From Flavobacterium cauense R2A-7 (GTDB taxonomy: Bacteria; Bacteroidota; Bacteroidia; Flavobacteriales; Flavobacteriaceae), in contig NZ_AVBI01000012.1 in the NCBI RefSeq assembly GCF_000498475.1, forward strand, positions 186,001-250,000: 64,000 nucleotides of DNA, in the 5' to 3' direction. The notes under the pieces were generated by a model that made no database searches, had not been told where the DNA came from, and was given only the letters and a program-made list of their open reading frames with translations. Position numbers and translations under genes: made by a program. This document shows positions 1 to 8,879 of the stretch, piece by piece (the first letter of the stretch is position 1; every line of letters starts with the position of its first letter).

Positions 1-200
1 TCGTAAAACTCTCCTGCTAGGTTAATCAGTTTTTCCATTTCGGCTTCGATTTCCTCCTCTTCCTCTTCATCCAATTCCTCCAAAAACTCGATTTCATCGT
101 CTTTCAAATTGATAATGAATCTTGGGTAATCTAAGTGAATGATGAAAATATCGTCCGGAAAATCGGTGTTGTCTGCTAATACAAATTTTGGTAATTCCAT
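1..200 (-). CDS. conserved acidic flavobacterial protein, 3' end cut by window edge
   Basis: The reading frame opens at an ATG (base 200) and runs off the left edge, so only about the first 66 codons are visible. The start MELPKFVLADNTDF is followed by a very acidic stretch of consecutive Glu and Asp around residues 40-52. I know this as a small conserved protein of Flavobacteriaceae with no established function; no catalytic motif is visible. It starts just upstream of the MATE gene end on the same strand. The C-terminus and true length cannot be judged. Confidence 0.75.
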   Translation of the reverse strand, partial: MELPKFVLADNTDFPDDIFIIHLDYPRFIINLKDDEIEFLEELDEEEEEEIEAEMEKLINLAGEFY

Positions 201-206
201 GTGCTT

Positions 207-1592
207 CTATTTATGGGTATGATTATTTAAAATTAATTTATTCGTCAGATGATTAAAGCGAAGATACAAAAATATTGCCGCTGCGGTTAATCCGGCTAAA
301 AGTCCGATCCAGATGCCGACTGCTTTCAAATCGGAGTACAATCCCAAATAGATAGAAATCGGGAAACCAATTATCCAATAGGAAATGAAGGTAATGTACA
401 TGGGGATTTTCACATCCTGCAAGCCGCGAAGTGCTCCTAGTACCACCACCTGAATCCCGTCGGAAATCTGAAAAATTGCGGCGATGATTATTAGTTGGGA
501 CGCGATTGAAATTACTTCGGCATTATCTTTTAATTGCGAAAGTTTTTCGGCATTCATAAACAATTCAGGCAAATATTGATGGAAAACCACAAAAATCAAG
601 GCAAAAACGACTTGAACAAGAATCGCCAGTAAAAATATCGAACGGGCCACAATTCGCAACCCGATAAAATCTTGCGATCCTTTGAAATTCCCAACACGAA
701 CCATTCCCGCCACGCCAAATCCGGACACGAACATGAACGTAAACGTGGCCAAGCTCAACGCAATCTGATTTGCTGCCTGACTGGTGGTTCCGATTACGCC
801 CGAAAGCCAAACCGCTCCGGTAAACAGCGCCACTTCAAAAAACATCTGCATCGACGACGGCAAACCAAGATTCACAATTTTGTTTACAATGTCTTTTTGC
901 AATTCCTTAAACGAAAACTGATGGAAATACGTTTGAAACCGCTCTTTGTGTTTTAAGGAAAAATGGATAAAAATCAGCATCACGAAACGGGAAATCACGG
1001 TTCCGTAGGCAGCTCCTAACATTCCTAATTTCGGAAAAAACCAAAGTCCGTAAATCAGCACCACATTCAAAAAAATGTGCACTACGTTACAAAGTAAGTT
1101 GGCCCACATGGCCACTTTTGTTTCCGATTTACCGTCGGCAAATTGTTTATAGCCTTGAAAAATAATCAACGGAATCAAAGAAAAAGCCACTATATCCAAA
1201 AACGGTTTGGCCATTTCCACTACCTCTTCGGGTTGCCCCATATATACGATCAGTGGTTTCGAAAAGTAAATAATCGCAAACAAACCCACTCCCAAAAGCG
1301 TACACAAAACAAGTCCGTGATGAAAAATAGTACGCTCCTTATCAACGTTTTTCTCTCCATCCGCTTCCGCCACCAAAGGAGTAATCGCTGTTGAAAAACC
1401 AATCCCGATCGACATCGCAATAAATACAAAACTATTAGCCAAAGAGGCTGCTGCCAACTCGGTCGGCCCCAATTTCCCCACCATAATGTTATCGACAATC
1501 CCCACTAAAGTATGCCCCAACATTCCGAGAATAATCGGATAGGCTAATTTTAAATTATAGGAGAACTCTTTGGTATAAGTTGACAAATGCAT
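207..1592 (-). CDS. MATE family multidrug efflux transporter
   Basis: This 461-residue polytopic membrane protein would export drugs or other organic cations from the cytoplasm using a Na+ or H+ gradient. The N-terminal segment LAYPIILGMLGHTLVGIVDN and the following MVGKLGPTELAAASLANS match the first MatE repeat, and a second repeat begins near residue 240 (NLGLPSSMQMFFEVALF). About twelve hydrophobic helices are visible, the usual number and length for the NorM/DinF superfamily. I chose the ATG at 1592 (MHLSTYTKEF); an in-frame upstream ATG at 1676 would add 28 non-homologous residues. It appears to be a single gene. The substrate cannot be predicted. Confidence 0.9.
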   Translation of the reverse strand: MHLSTYTKEFSYNLKLAYPIILGMLGHTLVGIVDNIMVGKLGPTELAAASLANSFVFIAMSIGIGFSTAITPLVAEADGEKNVDKERTIFHHGLVLCTLLGVGLFAIIYFSKPLIVYMGQPEEVVEMAKPFLDIVAFSLIPLIIFQGYKQFADGKSETKVAMWANLLCNVVHIFLNVVLIYGLWFFPKLGMLGAAYGTVISRFVMLIFIHFSLKHKERFQTYFHQFSFKELQKDIVNKIVNLGLPSSMQMFFEVALFTGAVWLSGVIGTTSQAANQIALSLATFTFMFVSGFGVAGMVRVGNFKGSQDFIGLRIVARSIFLLAILVQVVFALIFVVFHQYLPELFMNAEKLSQLKDNAEVISIASQLIIIAAIFQISDGIQVVVLGALRGLQDVKIPMYITFISYWIIGFPISIYLGLYSDLKAVGIWIGLLAGLTAAAIFLYLRFNHLTNKLILNNHTHK

Positions 1593-1807
1593 TTTTTCAA
1601 ATTTTGGGCAAAGGTAAGCACTAGATTTTGGGGAATTGTATTCGGAATAAAAAAAATAACCGATTCCCAACAACATCGCAAACTACTACCTTTCAACTAC
1701 TTACATTATTCCGTTAAGATATTTTAAAACTATTTAACAGAAGTTTATCATTTTAAGCAAAACAAAACCTTCCGAAAGCTGTTTTTATACCGAATCAACA
1801 TTATTAA

Positions 1808-2323
1808 ATGTCATTTAGTATGAAAAATGCAAAAAGATTTTCAACCCTGTTCTTTGCAGTAATTGCAATTTTATTTTCGATGGAAACAAAAGCTCAAGAG
1901 CAAACCAAACAATCGGAATATTTGAATCATTGGCGCATAGGATTCGGACTCAATGGTGGAATACCTGTTAAAGAATCGTATAATTTCAGTTTGGGCGCCG
2001 ATGCCCGACTGCAATATGATTTCACCACAAAAACATCATTGGCCGCCACTACCGGATACACACATTTGTTCAGTGCCGGTGATGATGCCGGTTTTATTCC
2101 TGCAAAATTGGGTTTTAAAGCCTTTTTGGGCAATCAGTTTTATGTATTAGGGGAAGCCGGTGGCGCTTTCGGAACCACCAAAGAACTGGGAAATTCCTTT
2201 TTATGGACACCAGGAATTGGGGTAGCCACCAAACATATCGATGTGAGTTTGCGTTATGAAAACTATAACGATTACGATACCGGACAAATTTCTTTGCGTC
2301 TGGCCTACGGATTCCAATTATAA
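1808..2323 (+). CDS. outer-membrane beta-barrel-like secreted protein
   Basis: The protein begins with a clear Sec signal peptide (MKNAKRFSTLFFAVIAILFS, cleaved near TKAQ). The mature part of about 140 residues alternates aromatic and polar residues (WRIGFGLNGG, ADARLQYDF, VSLRYENYNDYD) and ends in an amphipathic strand closing with ...LAYGFQL, typical of small 8-stranded outer-membrane barrels. The ATG at 1820 (Met5) is an equally good start and gives a more usual signal peptide. No partner or ligand can be inferred. It is transcribed alone, ending at a hairpin about 20 bp downstream. Confidence 0.75.
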   Translation: MSFSMKNAKRFSTLFFAVIAILFSMETKAQEQTKQSEYLNHWRIGFGLNGGIPVKESYNFSLGADARLQYDFTTKTSLAATTGYTHLFSAGDDAGFIPAKLGFKAFLGNQFYVLGEAGGAFGTTKELGNSFLWTPGIGVATKHIDVSLRYENYNDYDTGQISLRLAYGFQL

Positions 2324-2342
2324 AAGTAGTTCATCGAATTTT

Positions 2343-2372
2343 AAAAGCACTTCATCTGAAAATGCTTTTTTT
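2343..2372 (+). terminator. intrinsic terminator after barrel gene
   Basis: Arms AAAAGCA and TGCTTTT (with an inner TTC/GAA pairing) are followed by a run of eight or nine T. It lies about 20 bp after the stop of the barrel protein gene. Confidence 0.6.
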
Positions 2373-2388
2373 TAACAATTGTCGAAAT

Positions 2389-2417
2389 CTTGGCAAAAAT
2401 TAAATCCTGTAATTTTG
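2389..2417 (+). promoter_or_regulatory. Bacteroidota-type promoter for the NlpE-like gene
   Basis: The -7 element TAATTTTG (2410-2417) matches TAnnTTTG exactly. CTTG at 2389-2392 is a one-mismatch -33 element with a 17-nt spacer. The start codon lies 35 bp downstream. Confidence 0.45.
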
Positions 2418-2451
2418 TATTTCCTTTTTTCAAACTCTTTATTTTACGTTT

Positions 2452-2910
2452 ATGAAAAGTACTTTCCATCTGTTTATCGCAATTTCAACAACGTTTCTTT
2501 CGCTAACCTCCTGCAAAAAAGAAGTAAAAACAGAAGTTATTAATGAAACGGCTGCTGAAGAAATAATTCCCACAACAACTGCCGACAACAGTATGAATTC
2601 TTTAGACTGGAACGGAACATATTCCGGCATTACACCTTGTGCCGATTGTGAAGGCATCGAAACTTCCCTCACACTTAACAAAGACAATTCCTATATTTTA
2701 ACCACAAAATATTTAGGCAAAAGCACAAAAAACAACGAAAGCAAAGGTACTTTTTCCTGGAATGCTGAAGGAAATACTATCATTTTGAGCACTATCACCG
2801 ATGGCCCGAATCAATTCTTTGTGGGTGAGAATCAATTGACACAACTGGACATGAGCGGCAAAAAAATTACCGGAGCTCTGGCTGAAAAATACATACTGAC
2901 AAAAAAATAA
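2452..2910 (+). CDS. NlpE-like copper resistance / envelope stress lipoprotein
   Basis: A lipoprotein of 152 residues: a signal peptide ends in lipobox SLTS-C with lipidated Cys21. After a flexible, acidic linker comes the NlpE N-terminal module, recognised by NGTYSGITPCADCEGIETSL with its CxxC pair, then the LTLNKDNSYILTTKYLGK strand pair. In Enterobacteria NlpE senses surface contact and copper and signals to Cpx; no Cpx system is visible here, so only envelope location and a possible metal or redox-sensing role are inferred. The next gene, a META-domain lipoprotein, starts 12 bp downstream, so the two are probably co-transcribed. Confidence 0.8.
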   Translation: MKSTFHLFIAISTTFLSLTSCKKEVKTEVINETAAEEIIPTTTADNSMNSLDWNGTYSGITPCADCEGIETSLTLNKDNSYILTTKYLGKSTKNNESKGTFSWNAEGNTIILSTITDGPNQFFVGENQLTQLDMSGKKITGALAEKYILTKK

Positions 2911-2922
2911 AATACGGGCATC

Positions 2923-3357
2923 ATGAAAAAAATAACAGCATTACTTATTTTAACACTATTGACGCTATCAGGCTGCAAAACAAAACAAAATCAGGAATCA
3001 GTAACCGAAAGTCCGCTTAAAGGCACAAAATGGATTTTAGTTGAAATGATGGGAAAACCAATCACCCCTTCCAAAAATGGTAAAAACATTTATGTTTATC
3101 TCGATGCCAACGAAAACAGAATCAACGGTCACAGCGGTTGCAACGGTTTTGGCGGAAATTACGAACTTCAGGAAGGAAACCGCATCACGTTTTCCAAAAT
3201 GATGGGCACCATGATGGCCTGTACGGATATGGAAACCGAAACCCAGTTTCTGAAATTGATGCAAACGATTGACAATTATAACCTAAAGGAAAACAGACTA
3301 CAAATGAATAAGGCAAAAATGGCACCGCTTTTAAAATTTGAAGCCGAAAAAAAATAA
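2923..3357 (+). CDS. META domain (HslJ-like) lipoprotein
   Basis: Signal peptide with lipobox TLSG-C (Cys18), then a single META/HslJ domain of about 110 residues: KGTKWILVEMMGKPI at the start, the diagnostic SGCNGFGGNYELQEG in the middle, and KMMGTMMACTDMETETQFL. HslJ proteins are heat-inducible and linked to novobiocin resistance in E. coli, but the molecular role is unknown. The gene is 12 bp downstream of the NlpE-like gene; NlpE-like and META domains often occur together, sometimes in one polypeptide. Its stop codon sits inside the following terminator hairpin. Confidence 0.85.
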   Translation: MKKITALLILTLLTLSGCKTKQNQESVTESPLKGTKWILVEMMGKPITPSKNGKNIYVYLDANENRINGHSGCNGFGGNYELQEGNRITFSKMMGTMMACTDMETETQFLKLMQTIDNYNLKENRLQMNKAKMAPLLKFEAEKK

Positions 3358-3383
3358 GGTTGTTCTTTACCGAACAACCTTAT
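3354..3383. terminator. bidirectional terminator between convergent genes
   Basis: A perfect 12-bp inverted repeat (arms ATAAGGTTGTTC / GAACAACCTTAT, 6-nt loop) lies between the META gene and the convergent PPK2 gene and overlaps the META stop codon. A-rich and T-rich flanks suit both directions. Confidence 0.75.
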
Positions 3384-3386
3384 CCC

Positions 3387-4265
3387 TTATTTTAACTGTT
3401 CGCGATACATCGCAAAATTCGCTTTTACTTTTTCATCGAGTTCCGGTTCTTTAATATCGGTGTACTTTTGCATTTCTTCCCAGATAATTTTGGCTACCAT
3501 ATACCGCGCCATTTCTTTATCATCGGACGGAATTACATACCAGGGCGCATGTGGTTTCGAAGTCTTATTGATGGCTTCTTCATAGTATTTCATATAATCA
3601 TCCCAACGCTCCCGTTCTTTCAAATCGCCTGGGGAAAATTTCCAATGGTGTTCTTCTTCCTCCAAACGACGTAACAAACGTTTGCGTTGCTCTTCCTTAC
3701 TCATATGAAAATAGAATTTCAAAACAATCGTACCGTTTTGGGTAATGTGTTTCTCAAAATTATTGATTTGTTCAAAACGGTTTTCCCAAAATTCGGGTGT
3801 AATGTCTTCTACTTTTTCAATTCCGGGCAGATTTTCATTTAAAATATATTCCGGATGTACACGCGTAACCAACACATTTTCATAGTGTGTCCGATTAAAA
3901 ACCGCAAATTTCCCTTTCTCGGGCAATGCCAGATAATGACGCCACAAATAATCGTGTTCCAATTCGGTGGAATTCGGTGTCTTAAAACTGTGCACCACTA
4001 CCCCACGCGGATTGAATTCCTTAAAAACTTCCCGAATCAGACTGTCTTTCCCGGACGTATCCATCCCCTGAAGACAAATCAATACGCCGTAGCGATTGTG
4101 CGCATACATCACGTCCTGTAATTCGCTCAGTTTGGCCTGAACTTTATCCAGTTTTTCCTCTTTTTCATCGTCATCGATATAGGTTTGCAATACCGTTGGG
4201 AAATCATTAATTTGAAAGGGTTTGGTGATTTTAAAGTTGTCGGGATTAAATAGTGCCATAATCAT
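3387..4265 (-). CDS. polyphosphate kinase 2 family protein (polyP:nucleotide phosphotransferase)
   Basis: A cytoplasmic PPK2 family enzyme of about 290 residues, the usual single-domain length. It uses polyphosphate to phosphorylate nucleoside mono- or diphosphates, or the reverse. The Walker A-like loop is GMDTSGKDSLIREVF. The family signatures FNPRGVVVHSFKTPNSTELEHDYLWRHY (read as FNPRGVVVHSFK then PNSTELEHDYLWR), NRTHYENVLVTRVHP and the lid-region Arg/Lys-rich HMSKEEQRKRLLRRL follow in the expected order. Nucleotide preference (AMP versus ADP) cannot be read safely from sequence. An ATG two codons in (4259) is an alternative start. It converges on the META gene and stands alone. Confidence 0.9.
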   Translation of the reverse strand: MIMALFNPDNFKITKPFQINDFPTVLQTYIDDDEKEEKLDKVQAKLSELQDVMYAHNRYGVLICLQGMDTSGKDSLIREVFKEFNPRGVVVHSFKTPNSTELEHDYLWRHYLALPEKGKFAVFNRTHYENVLVTRVHPEYILNENLPGIEKVEDITPEFWENRFEQINNFEKHITQNGTIVLKFYFHMSKEEQRKRLLRRLEEEEHHWKFSPGDLKERERWDDYMKYYEEAINKTSKPHAPWYVIPSDDKEMARYMVAKIIWEEMQKYTDIKEPELDEKVKANFAMYREQLK

Positions 4266-4393
4266 TCGCTTTATATTCGTAAATATAAGTAATTTTAGGA
4301 GCTTTTTCCTGCTTTACGTTACAATCTTTCCTTGCTTAAAGAAAGCAAGAAAAGGATTTTCACTGCAATCAGGGCTAAACCAATAACACGATT

Positions 4394-5227
4394 ATGCACA
4401 AATTCACCTTGGAAATCCTGTTTCAGATTATCGGAATCGGTTCGGCATCCGGACTTATTTACAAAGACAACCAACTGTTCATCATTGGCGACAACAGCAG
4501 CTATCTTTATGAATACGACATCGACAACAAAGAACTGAAACGCCATCCGTTAACGGAAAACCCATCGGAAAACATCGCCAAAAAAGACAAACCCGATTTC
4601 GAAGCAATAACCGAATTTGACGGCAAAACCTATATTTTCGGCTCCGGCTCCACGGAAAATCGAAACAAGATGGTTACAATAGATTCCAAATCAAAGGAAA
4701 TCATCGCAACAACCGACCTGAGTGATTTATACCTCGCCATGCAATCCTTTGCCGAGTTACCGCAAGACGACCTCAATATCGAAGGCGCTGCTTTTAACGG
4801 ATCAGAATGGTTTTTCTTCAATCGCGGCAATGGGGCTAAAGGGAAAAATATTGTTTTCACGGTTCAGGGCAAAAACCTAACTGAGGAATTTAACATCATT
4901 TCGACAGAATTCAAACTACCGAAATTAAAAGGCATCCGTTCCAGTTTTACCGATGCGGTTGTAGCGGGCAACAAAATGTACTTCTTAGCTACCGCAGAAA
5001 ACACCACTTCCACTTACAATGACGGTGAAGTGGCAGGAAGTGTTATCGGTTGTATCGATTTGGAAACCATGAAAATCGACTTCACGAAAAAAATCACCGA
5101 AACCCACAAATTTGAAGGCTTGACGTTGTATAAAGAAACAAATAAAGAAATCAGTTTTTTACTTTGTGAGGACAATGATACGGAGGAATTAAAAGCTACT
5201 ATTTTCAAGTTATCTTTGAAAAAATAA
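4394..5227 (+). CDS. DUF6929-type beta-propeller-like protein
   Basis: This 277-residue protein starts MHKFTLEILFQIIGIGSASG and has short repeated strands (LIYKDNQLFIIGDNSSYLYEYD, here LIYKDNQLF then IIGDNSSYLYEYD; YIFGSGSTENRNKM; NIEGAAFNGSEWFFFNRGNG) that look like blades of a propeller. I recognise the pattern as the DUF6929 family of Bacteroidota, which has no assigned function. There is no signal peptide, so it is probably cytoplasmic. It lies between a divergent PPK2 gene and a vWA lipoprotein gene 275 bp downstream and seems to be a single-gene unit. Confidence 0.7.
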   Translation: MHKFTLEILFQIIGIGSASGLIYKDNQLFIIGDNSSYLYEYDIDNKELKRHPLTENPSENIAKKDKPDFEAITEFDGKTYIFGSGSTENRNKMVTIDSKSKEIIATTDLSDLYLAMQSFAELPQDDLNIEGAAFNGSEWFFFNRGNGAKGKNIVFTVQGKNLTEEFNIISTEFKLPKLKGIRSSFTDAVVAGNKMYFLATAENTTSTYNDGEVAGSVIGCIDLETMKIDFTKKITETHKFEGLTLYKETNKEISFLLCEDNDTEELKATIFKLSLKK

Positions 5228-5501
5228 TGCAACAATTATAAAATATTTTAGTCTCTAAATAACAGAGCATCAAACAGCATTCGGAATTTCCCAACATCAT
5301 TCAAACCCTATATTTACCCTTGAACAAGAAGGTTATACACATTTAAGAACCATTTTCTTTTGCAACTTATGGTTCCAAGCGAAAACGCTTCCGCCAACCC
5401 ATTTGAAAAATTAAATCTTACAAAAATAAAAGTCAGAAAATTGGCACGCGATTTGATTTACGGATTTCAACAGTATCCCAACAATTTAAAATCGCAACAA
5501 C

Positions 5502-7058
5502 ATGAAAAAAGCCTTCCTTTTATTTGGCAGCGTTCTTTTACTATCCGTAATGAGCTGCAAACAGTCCCGTGGAGAAGAATCCATTGACGAATTGGTATTG
5601 GAATCGACCGATAGCAACTCGATTGACACCGAAGAAAGTTACGTATCCGACGAATCTGAAAATCAGGAAAGCTACGCCGAACTCGAAGAAAATCAATTTG
5701 AAAGCCCGAAAACCAACCCGCTTTCCACTTTTTCCATAGATGTGGATAATGCTTCCTATACCAACATCAGACGTTTTATCAATGAAGGCCAAACGGTTCC
5801 GAAAGATGCTGTTCGCGTGGAAGAAATGATGAACTTTTTCAAATACAGTTATCCGCAACCAACAGACAATCATCCGTTTTCCATCCATACAGAATACAGC
5901 AATTGCCCGTGGAATAAAAACCATCAGCTGTTAAAAATAGGATTGCAGGGAAAAACCATTCCTATGGATAATTTACCGGCTTCCAACATTGTCTTTCTAA
6001 TCGATGTTTCCGGTTCGATGGATGAAGACAACAAACTGCCACTGCTAAAACAATCCATGAAACGCATGGTAAAAGAACTTCGCGCCAAGGACAAAGTTGC
6101 TATCGTGGTTTATGCCGGTGCGGCTGGTTTGGTTTTACCGCCAACTTCGGGTGATGAAAAAAATAAAATTATGGATGCCTTTAACGAATTGTCTGCCGGA
6201 GGAAGTACGGCCGGAGGAGAAGGCATTAAATTGGCTTACAAAATCGCGGAGGAAAACTTCATCAAAGAAGGCAACAACCGCATCGTTTTGGCTACTGACG
6301 GCGATTTTAATGTTGGCGCTTCTTCCGACAGCGACATGGAAGACTTAATCGAAGAAAAAAGAAAATCAGGTGTTTTCTTAACCTGCCTAGGCTACGGAAT
6401 GGGTAATTACAAAGACAGCAAGATGGAAATTCTGGCCGACAAAGGCAATGGAAATTATGCTTATGTCGACAACATGCAGGAAGCCAACCGCTTTTTAGGG
6501 AAAGAATTTAAAGGCAGCATGTATGCGATTGCGAAAGATGTAAAAATTCAAATAGAATTCAATCCGAAACACGTGCAAAGTTACCGTTTGATTGGCTATG
6601 AAAACCGAAAACTGCGCGCCGAAGATTTTAAAAACGATGCGATTGACGCCGGTGAATTGGGCAGCGGACATACCGTAACGGCTTTATATGAAATAATCCC
6701 AACCGGAACAGAAAGTCAGTACGTCTCGTCAGCATTAAAATATACGAAGACGGAAAAAAACGAGGACAACTACAATGAAGAATTGGCTACCATCAAATTC
6801 CGATACAAAAAACCGGATGGTGATAAAAGCATAGAAATAATACAAACCATTGAAAACAAAAATATTGCATTGGAAAATGCTACTCCCGATTTTAAATTCA
6901 GTTCGGCAGTAGCCTGGTTTGGACTGAAGCTGAGAGATTCGAAACTAATATCCAATACAAATTCGGATGACATTCGCAAACTTGCCAAAAAAGGGCTGAA
7001 TAACGATGACGAAGGTTATAAATCGGAATTTGTGCGATTGGTCGAATCGGTGAATTAA
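5502..7058 (+). CDS. von Willebrand factor A domain lipoprotein (YfbK-like)
   Basis: The 518-residue protein starts with a lipoprotein signal (lipobox SVMS-C, Cys19) and an acidic linker. Then come the vWF-A N-terminal module (NPLSTFSIDVDNASYTNIRR) near residue 75, a vWA domain with an intact MIDAS motif (DVSGSMDEDNKL; T and D later in GGSTAGGEGI and LATDGDFNVG), and a C-terminal region like DUF3520 (ELATIKFRYKKPDGDKS). This order is that of YfbK family proteins. Metal-dependent protein-protein interaction at the periplasmic face or cell surface is expected; the partner is unknown. It ends at a strong bidirectional terminator shared with the convergent ABC-F gene. Confidence 0.85.
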   Translation: MKKAFLLFGSVLLLSVMSCKQSRGEESIDELVLESTDSNSIDTEESYVSDESENQESYAELEENQFESPKTNPLSTFSIDVDNASYTNIRRFINEGQTVPKDAVRVEEMMNFFKYSYPQPTDNHPFSIHTEYSNCPWNKNHQLLKIGLQGKTIPMDNLPASNIVFLIDVSGSMDEDNKLPLLKQSMKRMVKELRAKDKVAIVVYAGAAGLVLPPTSGDEKNKIMDAFNELSAGGSTAGGEGIKLAYKIAEENFIKEGNNRIVLATDGDFNVGASSDSDMEDLIEEKRKSGVFLTCLGYGMGNYKDSKMEILADKGNGNYAYVDNMQEANRFLGKEFKGSMYAIAKDVKIQIEFNPKHVQSYRLIGYENRKLRAEDFKNDAIDAGELGSGHTVTALYEIIPTGTESQYVSSALKYTKTEKNEDNYNEELATIKFRYKKPDGDKSIEIIQTIENKNIALENATPDFKFSSAVAWFGLKLRDSKLISNTNSDDIRKLAKKGLNNDDEGYKSEFVRLVESVN

Positions 7059-7080
7059 GTCCCTGACTTTCTTAAAAAAC

Positions 7081-7104
7081 AAAACCCTGAAAATTCAGGG
7101 TTTT
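7081..7104. terminator. bidirectional terminator
   Basis: Perfect 10-bp inverted repeat AAAACCCTGA / TCAGGGTTTT with a 4-nt loop, placed between convergent vWA and ABC-F genes and flanked by A and T runs on both sides. Confidence 0.85.
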
Positions 7105-7121
7105 ATTTTTATCGGTTATTT

Positions 7122-8756
7122 CTATTTCTCTATTTCTTTCAAACTTTCCATTTTCTTGTGAGCAAGGAAACCTTTAATGTCTTCGAAATGCTCCTTCACG
7201 CGTTTGTGTCCGAATTCGAATACTTTTTCCGCCAAACCGTCTAAGAAATCACGGTCGTGGGAAACTAAAATCAATGTTCCGTCGAAATCTTTTAACGCGT
7301 CTTTGATGATGTCTTTGGTTTTCATGTCCAAATGGTTCGTTGGCTCATCCAGAATCAGCACGTTTACCGGTTCCAACAATAGTTTTATCATGGCCAAACG
7401 CGTTTTTTCACCACCGGAAAGCACTTTTACTTTCTTTTGGATATCATCGCCCTTGAACATGAAAGCGCCCAACAAATCTTTGATTTTCGTACGCATATCA
7501 CCTACCGCAATCTGATCGATAGTTTCAAAAATTGTCATTTCGCCATCCAGTAACGAAGCCTGATTCTGTGCAAAATAACCAATCTGAGCATTGTGTCCTA
7601 CTTCCAGTTTTCCGCCATCAATATCAATTTCTTTCATGATGGCCTTGATCATCGTTGATTTACCTTCACCATTTTTTCCAACGAAAGCAACTTTTTGTCC
7701 ACGTTCAATAACCAGATTTGCATCTTTGAAAACCACATGATCGCCGTATGATTTTGTCAAACTTTCTACCACCACAGGATATTGCCCGGAACGTGGTGAT
7801 GGTGGAAATTTCAGTTTCAGGGCTGATGTATCAACCTCATCTACTTCAATCGGAACAATTTTTTCCAGCATTTTCACGCGCGACTGCACCGATTCTGTTT
7901 TGGAAAAAGTACCTCTGAAACGATCAATAAACGCCTGATTTTCGGCAATGAATTTCTGTTGTTCGTCGTAAGCTTTTTGTTGGTGAATTCTTCTGTCTTT
8001 TCTTAGCTCTAAATAATCGGAATATTTCGCTTTGTAATCGTAAATCCTTCCCATGGTTACTTCAATGGTACGGCTGGTAATGTTATCCACAAAAGCCCTG
8101 TCGTGAGAAATTACCATTACGGCTTTCGCCTGATTGATTAAGAAATCCTCCAACCACTGAATACTTTCGATATCCATGTGGTTTGTAGGCTCATCCAAAA
8201 GAATCAAATCCGGTTTCTTTAAAAGAATTTTTGCCAATTCGATACGCATTCTCCAACCACCGGAAAACTCTGATGTGGGACGGGTAAAATCTTCTCTTTC
8301 GAAACCTAAACCTTTCAGTACTTTTTCAACCTCGGCTTCATAATTCACTTCTTCAATCGAATAGAATTTCTCGCTCAATTCGGAAACACGTTCAATTAAT
8401 TTCATGTACCCGTCACTTTCATAATCGGTACGAATGGTCAATTGCTCGTTGATTTCATCGATTTCTTTCTTCATATCCAAAACATCCGCAAAAGCTTTGG
8501 AGGCTTCTTCCATAACGGTACAATCGTCGGCCGTTAATAAATGCTGCGGCAAATAAGCGATTACAGCATCACTCGGCGCCGAAATTCCACCACGCGTAGG
8601 CTTGTTTTCGCCGGCAACAATTTTTAAAAGAGTTGACTTTCCTGCACCATTTTTCCCCATTAGGGCGATTTTATCATTTTCATTAATGGCGAAAGTCACG
8701 TCGCTGAACAAAGTGGTTCCACCAAATTCTACGGCAATATCGTTTACTGTAATCAT
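7122..8756 (-). CDS. ABC-F family ATPase (ribosome-associated)
   Basis: A soluble tandem ABC ATPase of 544 residues without membrane segments, the ABC-F architecture of EttA, Uup and YbiT. Site 1 has Walker A GKNGAGKST, signature FSGGWRMR and Walker B LILLDEPTNHMD; site 2 has Walker A GKNGEGKST, signature LSGGEKTR and Walker B VLILDEPTNHLD. The charged inter-domain linker (around residues 240-310, with RRIHQQKAYDEQQKF) is the P-site tRNA interaction motif region. These factors act on the ribosomal E site to relieve stalled translation; length and linker fit a housekeeping YbiT-like member better than an antibiotic-resistance one, but this is inference. Confidence 0.9.
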   Translation of the reverse strand: MITVNDIAVEFGGTTLFSDVTFAINENDKIALMGKNGAGKSTLLKIVAGENKPTRGGISAPSDAVIAYLPQHLLTADDCTVMEEASKAFADVLDMKKEIDEINEQLTIRTDYESDGYMKLIERVSELSEKFYSIEEVNYEAEVEKVLKGLGFEREDFTRPTSEFSGGWRMRIELAKILLKKPDLILLDEPTNHMDIESIQWLEDFLINQAKAVMVISHDRAFVDNITSRTIEVTMGRIYDYKAKYSDYLELRKDRRIHQQKAYDEQQKFIAENQAFIDRFRGTFSKTESVQSRVKMLEKIVPIEVDEVDTSALKLKFPPSPRSGQYPVVVESLTKSYGDHVVFKDANLVIERGQKVAFVGKNGEGKSTMIKAIMKEIDIDGGKLEVGHNAQIGYFAQNQASLLDGEMTIFETIDQIAVGDMRTKIKDLLGAFMFKGDDIQKKVKVLSGGEKTRLAMIKLLLEPVNVLILDEPTNHLDMKTKDIIKDALKDFDGTLILVSHDRDFLDGLAEKVFEFGHKRVKEHFEDIKGFLAHKKMESLKEIEK

Positions 8757-8788
8757 ATTTTATGTTCTGAAATTCAATTTTGAAGGTG

Positions 8789-8819
8789 CAAAGATAGTTG
8801 AATTAGCGTATTGCACAAT
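8789..8819 (-). promoter_or_regulatory. promoter of ABC-F gene
   Basis: On the minus strand, ATTG (-33, one mismatch) is followed after 19 nt by TATCTTTG, an exact TAnnTTTG -7 element. The start codon is 33 bp downstream. Confidence 0.55.
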
Positions 8820-8879
8820 CAGATTGTTAGATTATCGAAATGAATAATTCAGTACCTTTAGAGTATCAAAAAAATCGAC

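Noticed and set aside
5377..5390. AAGCGAAAACGCTT hairpin before the vWA gene
   Set aside because: A 5-bp stem of this size is expected by chance in spacers and has no T run.
5360..5587. 75-codon frame overlapping the start of the vWA gene
   Set aside because: It overlaps the signal peptide region of a well supported gene in another frame and shows no recognisable domain.
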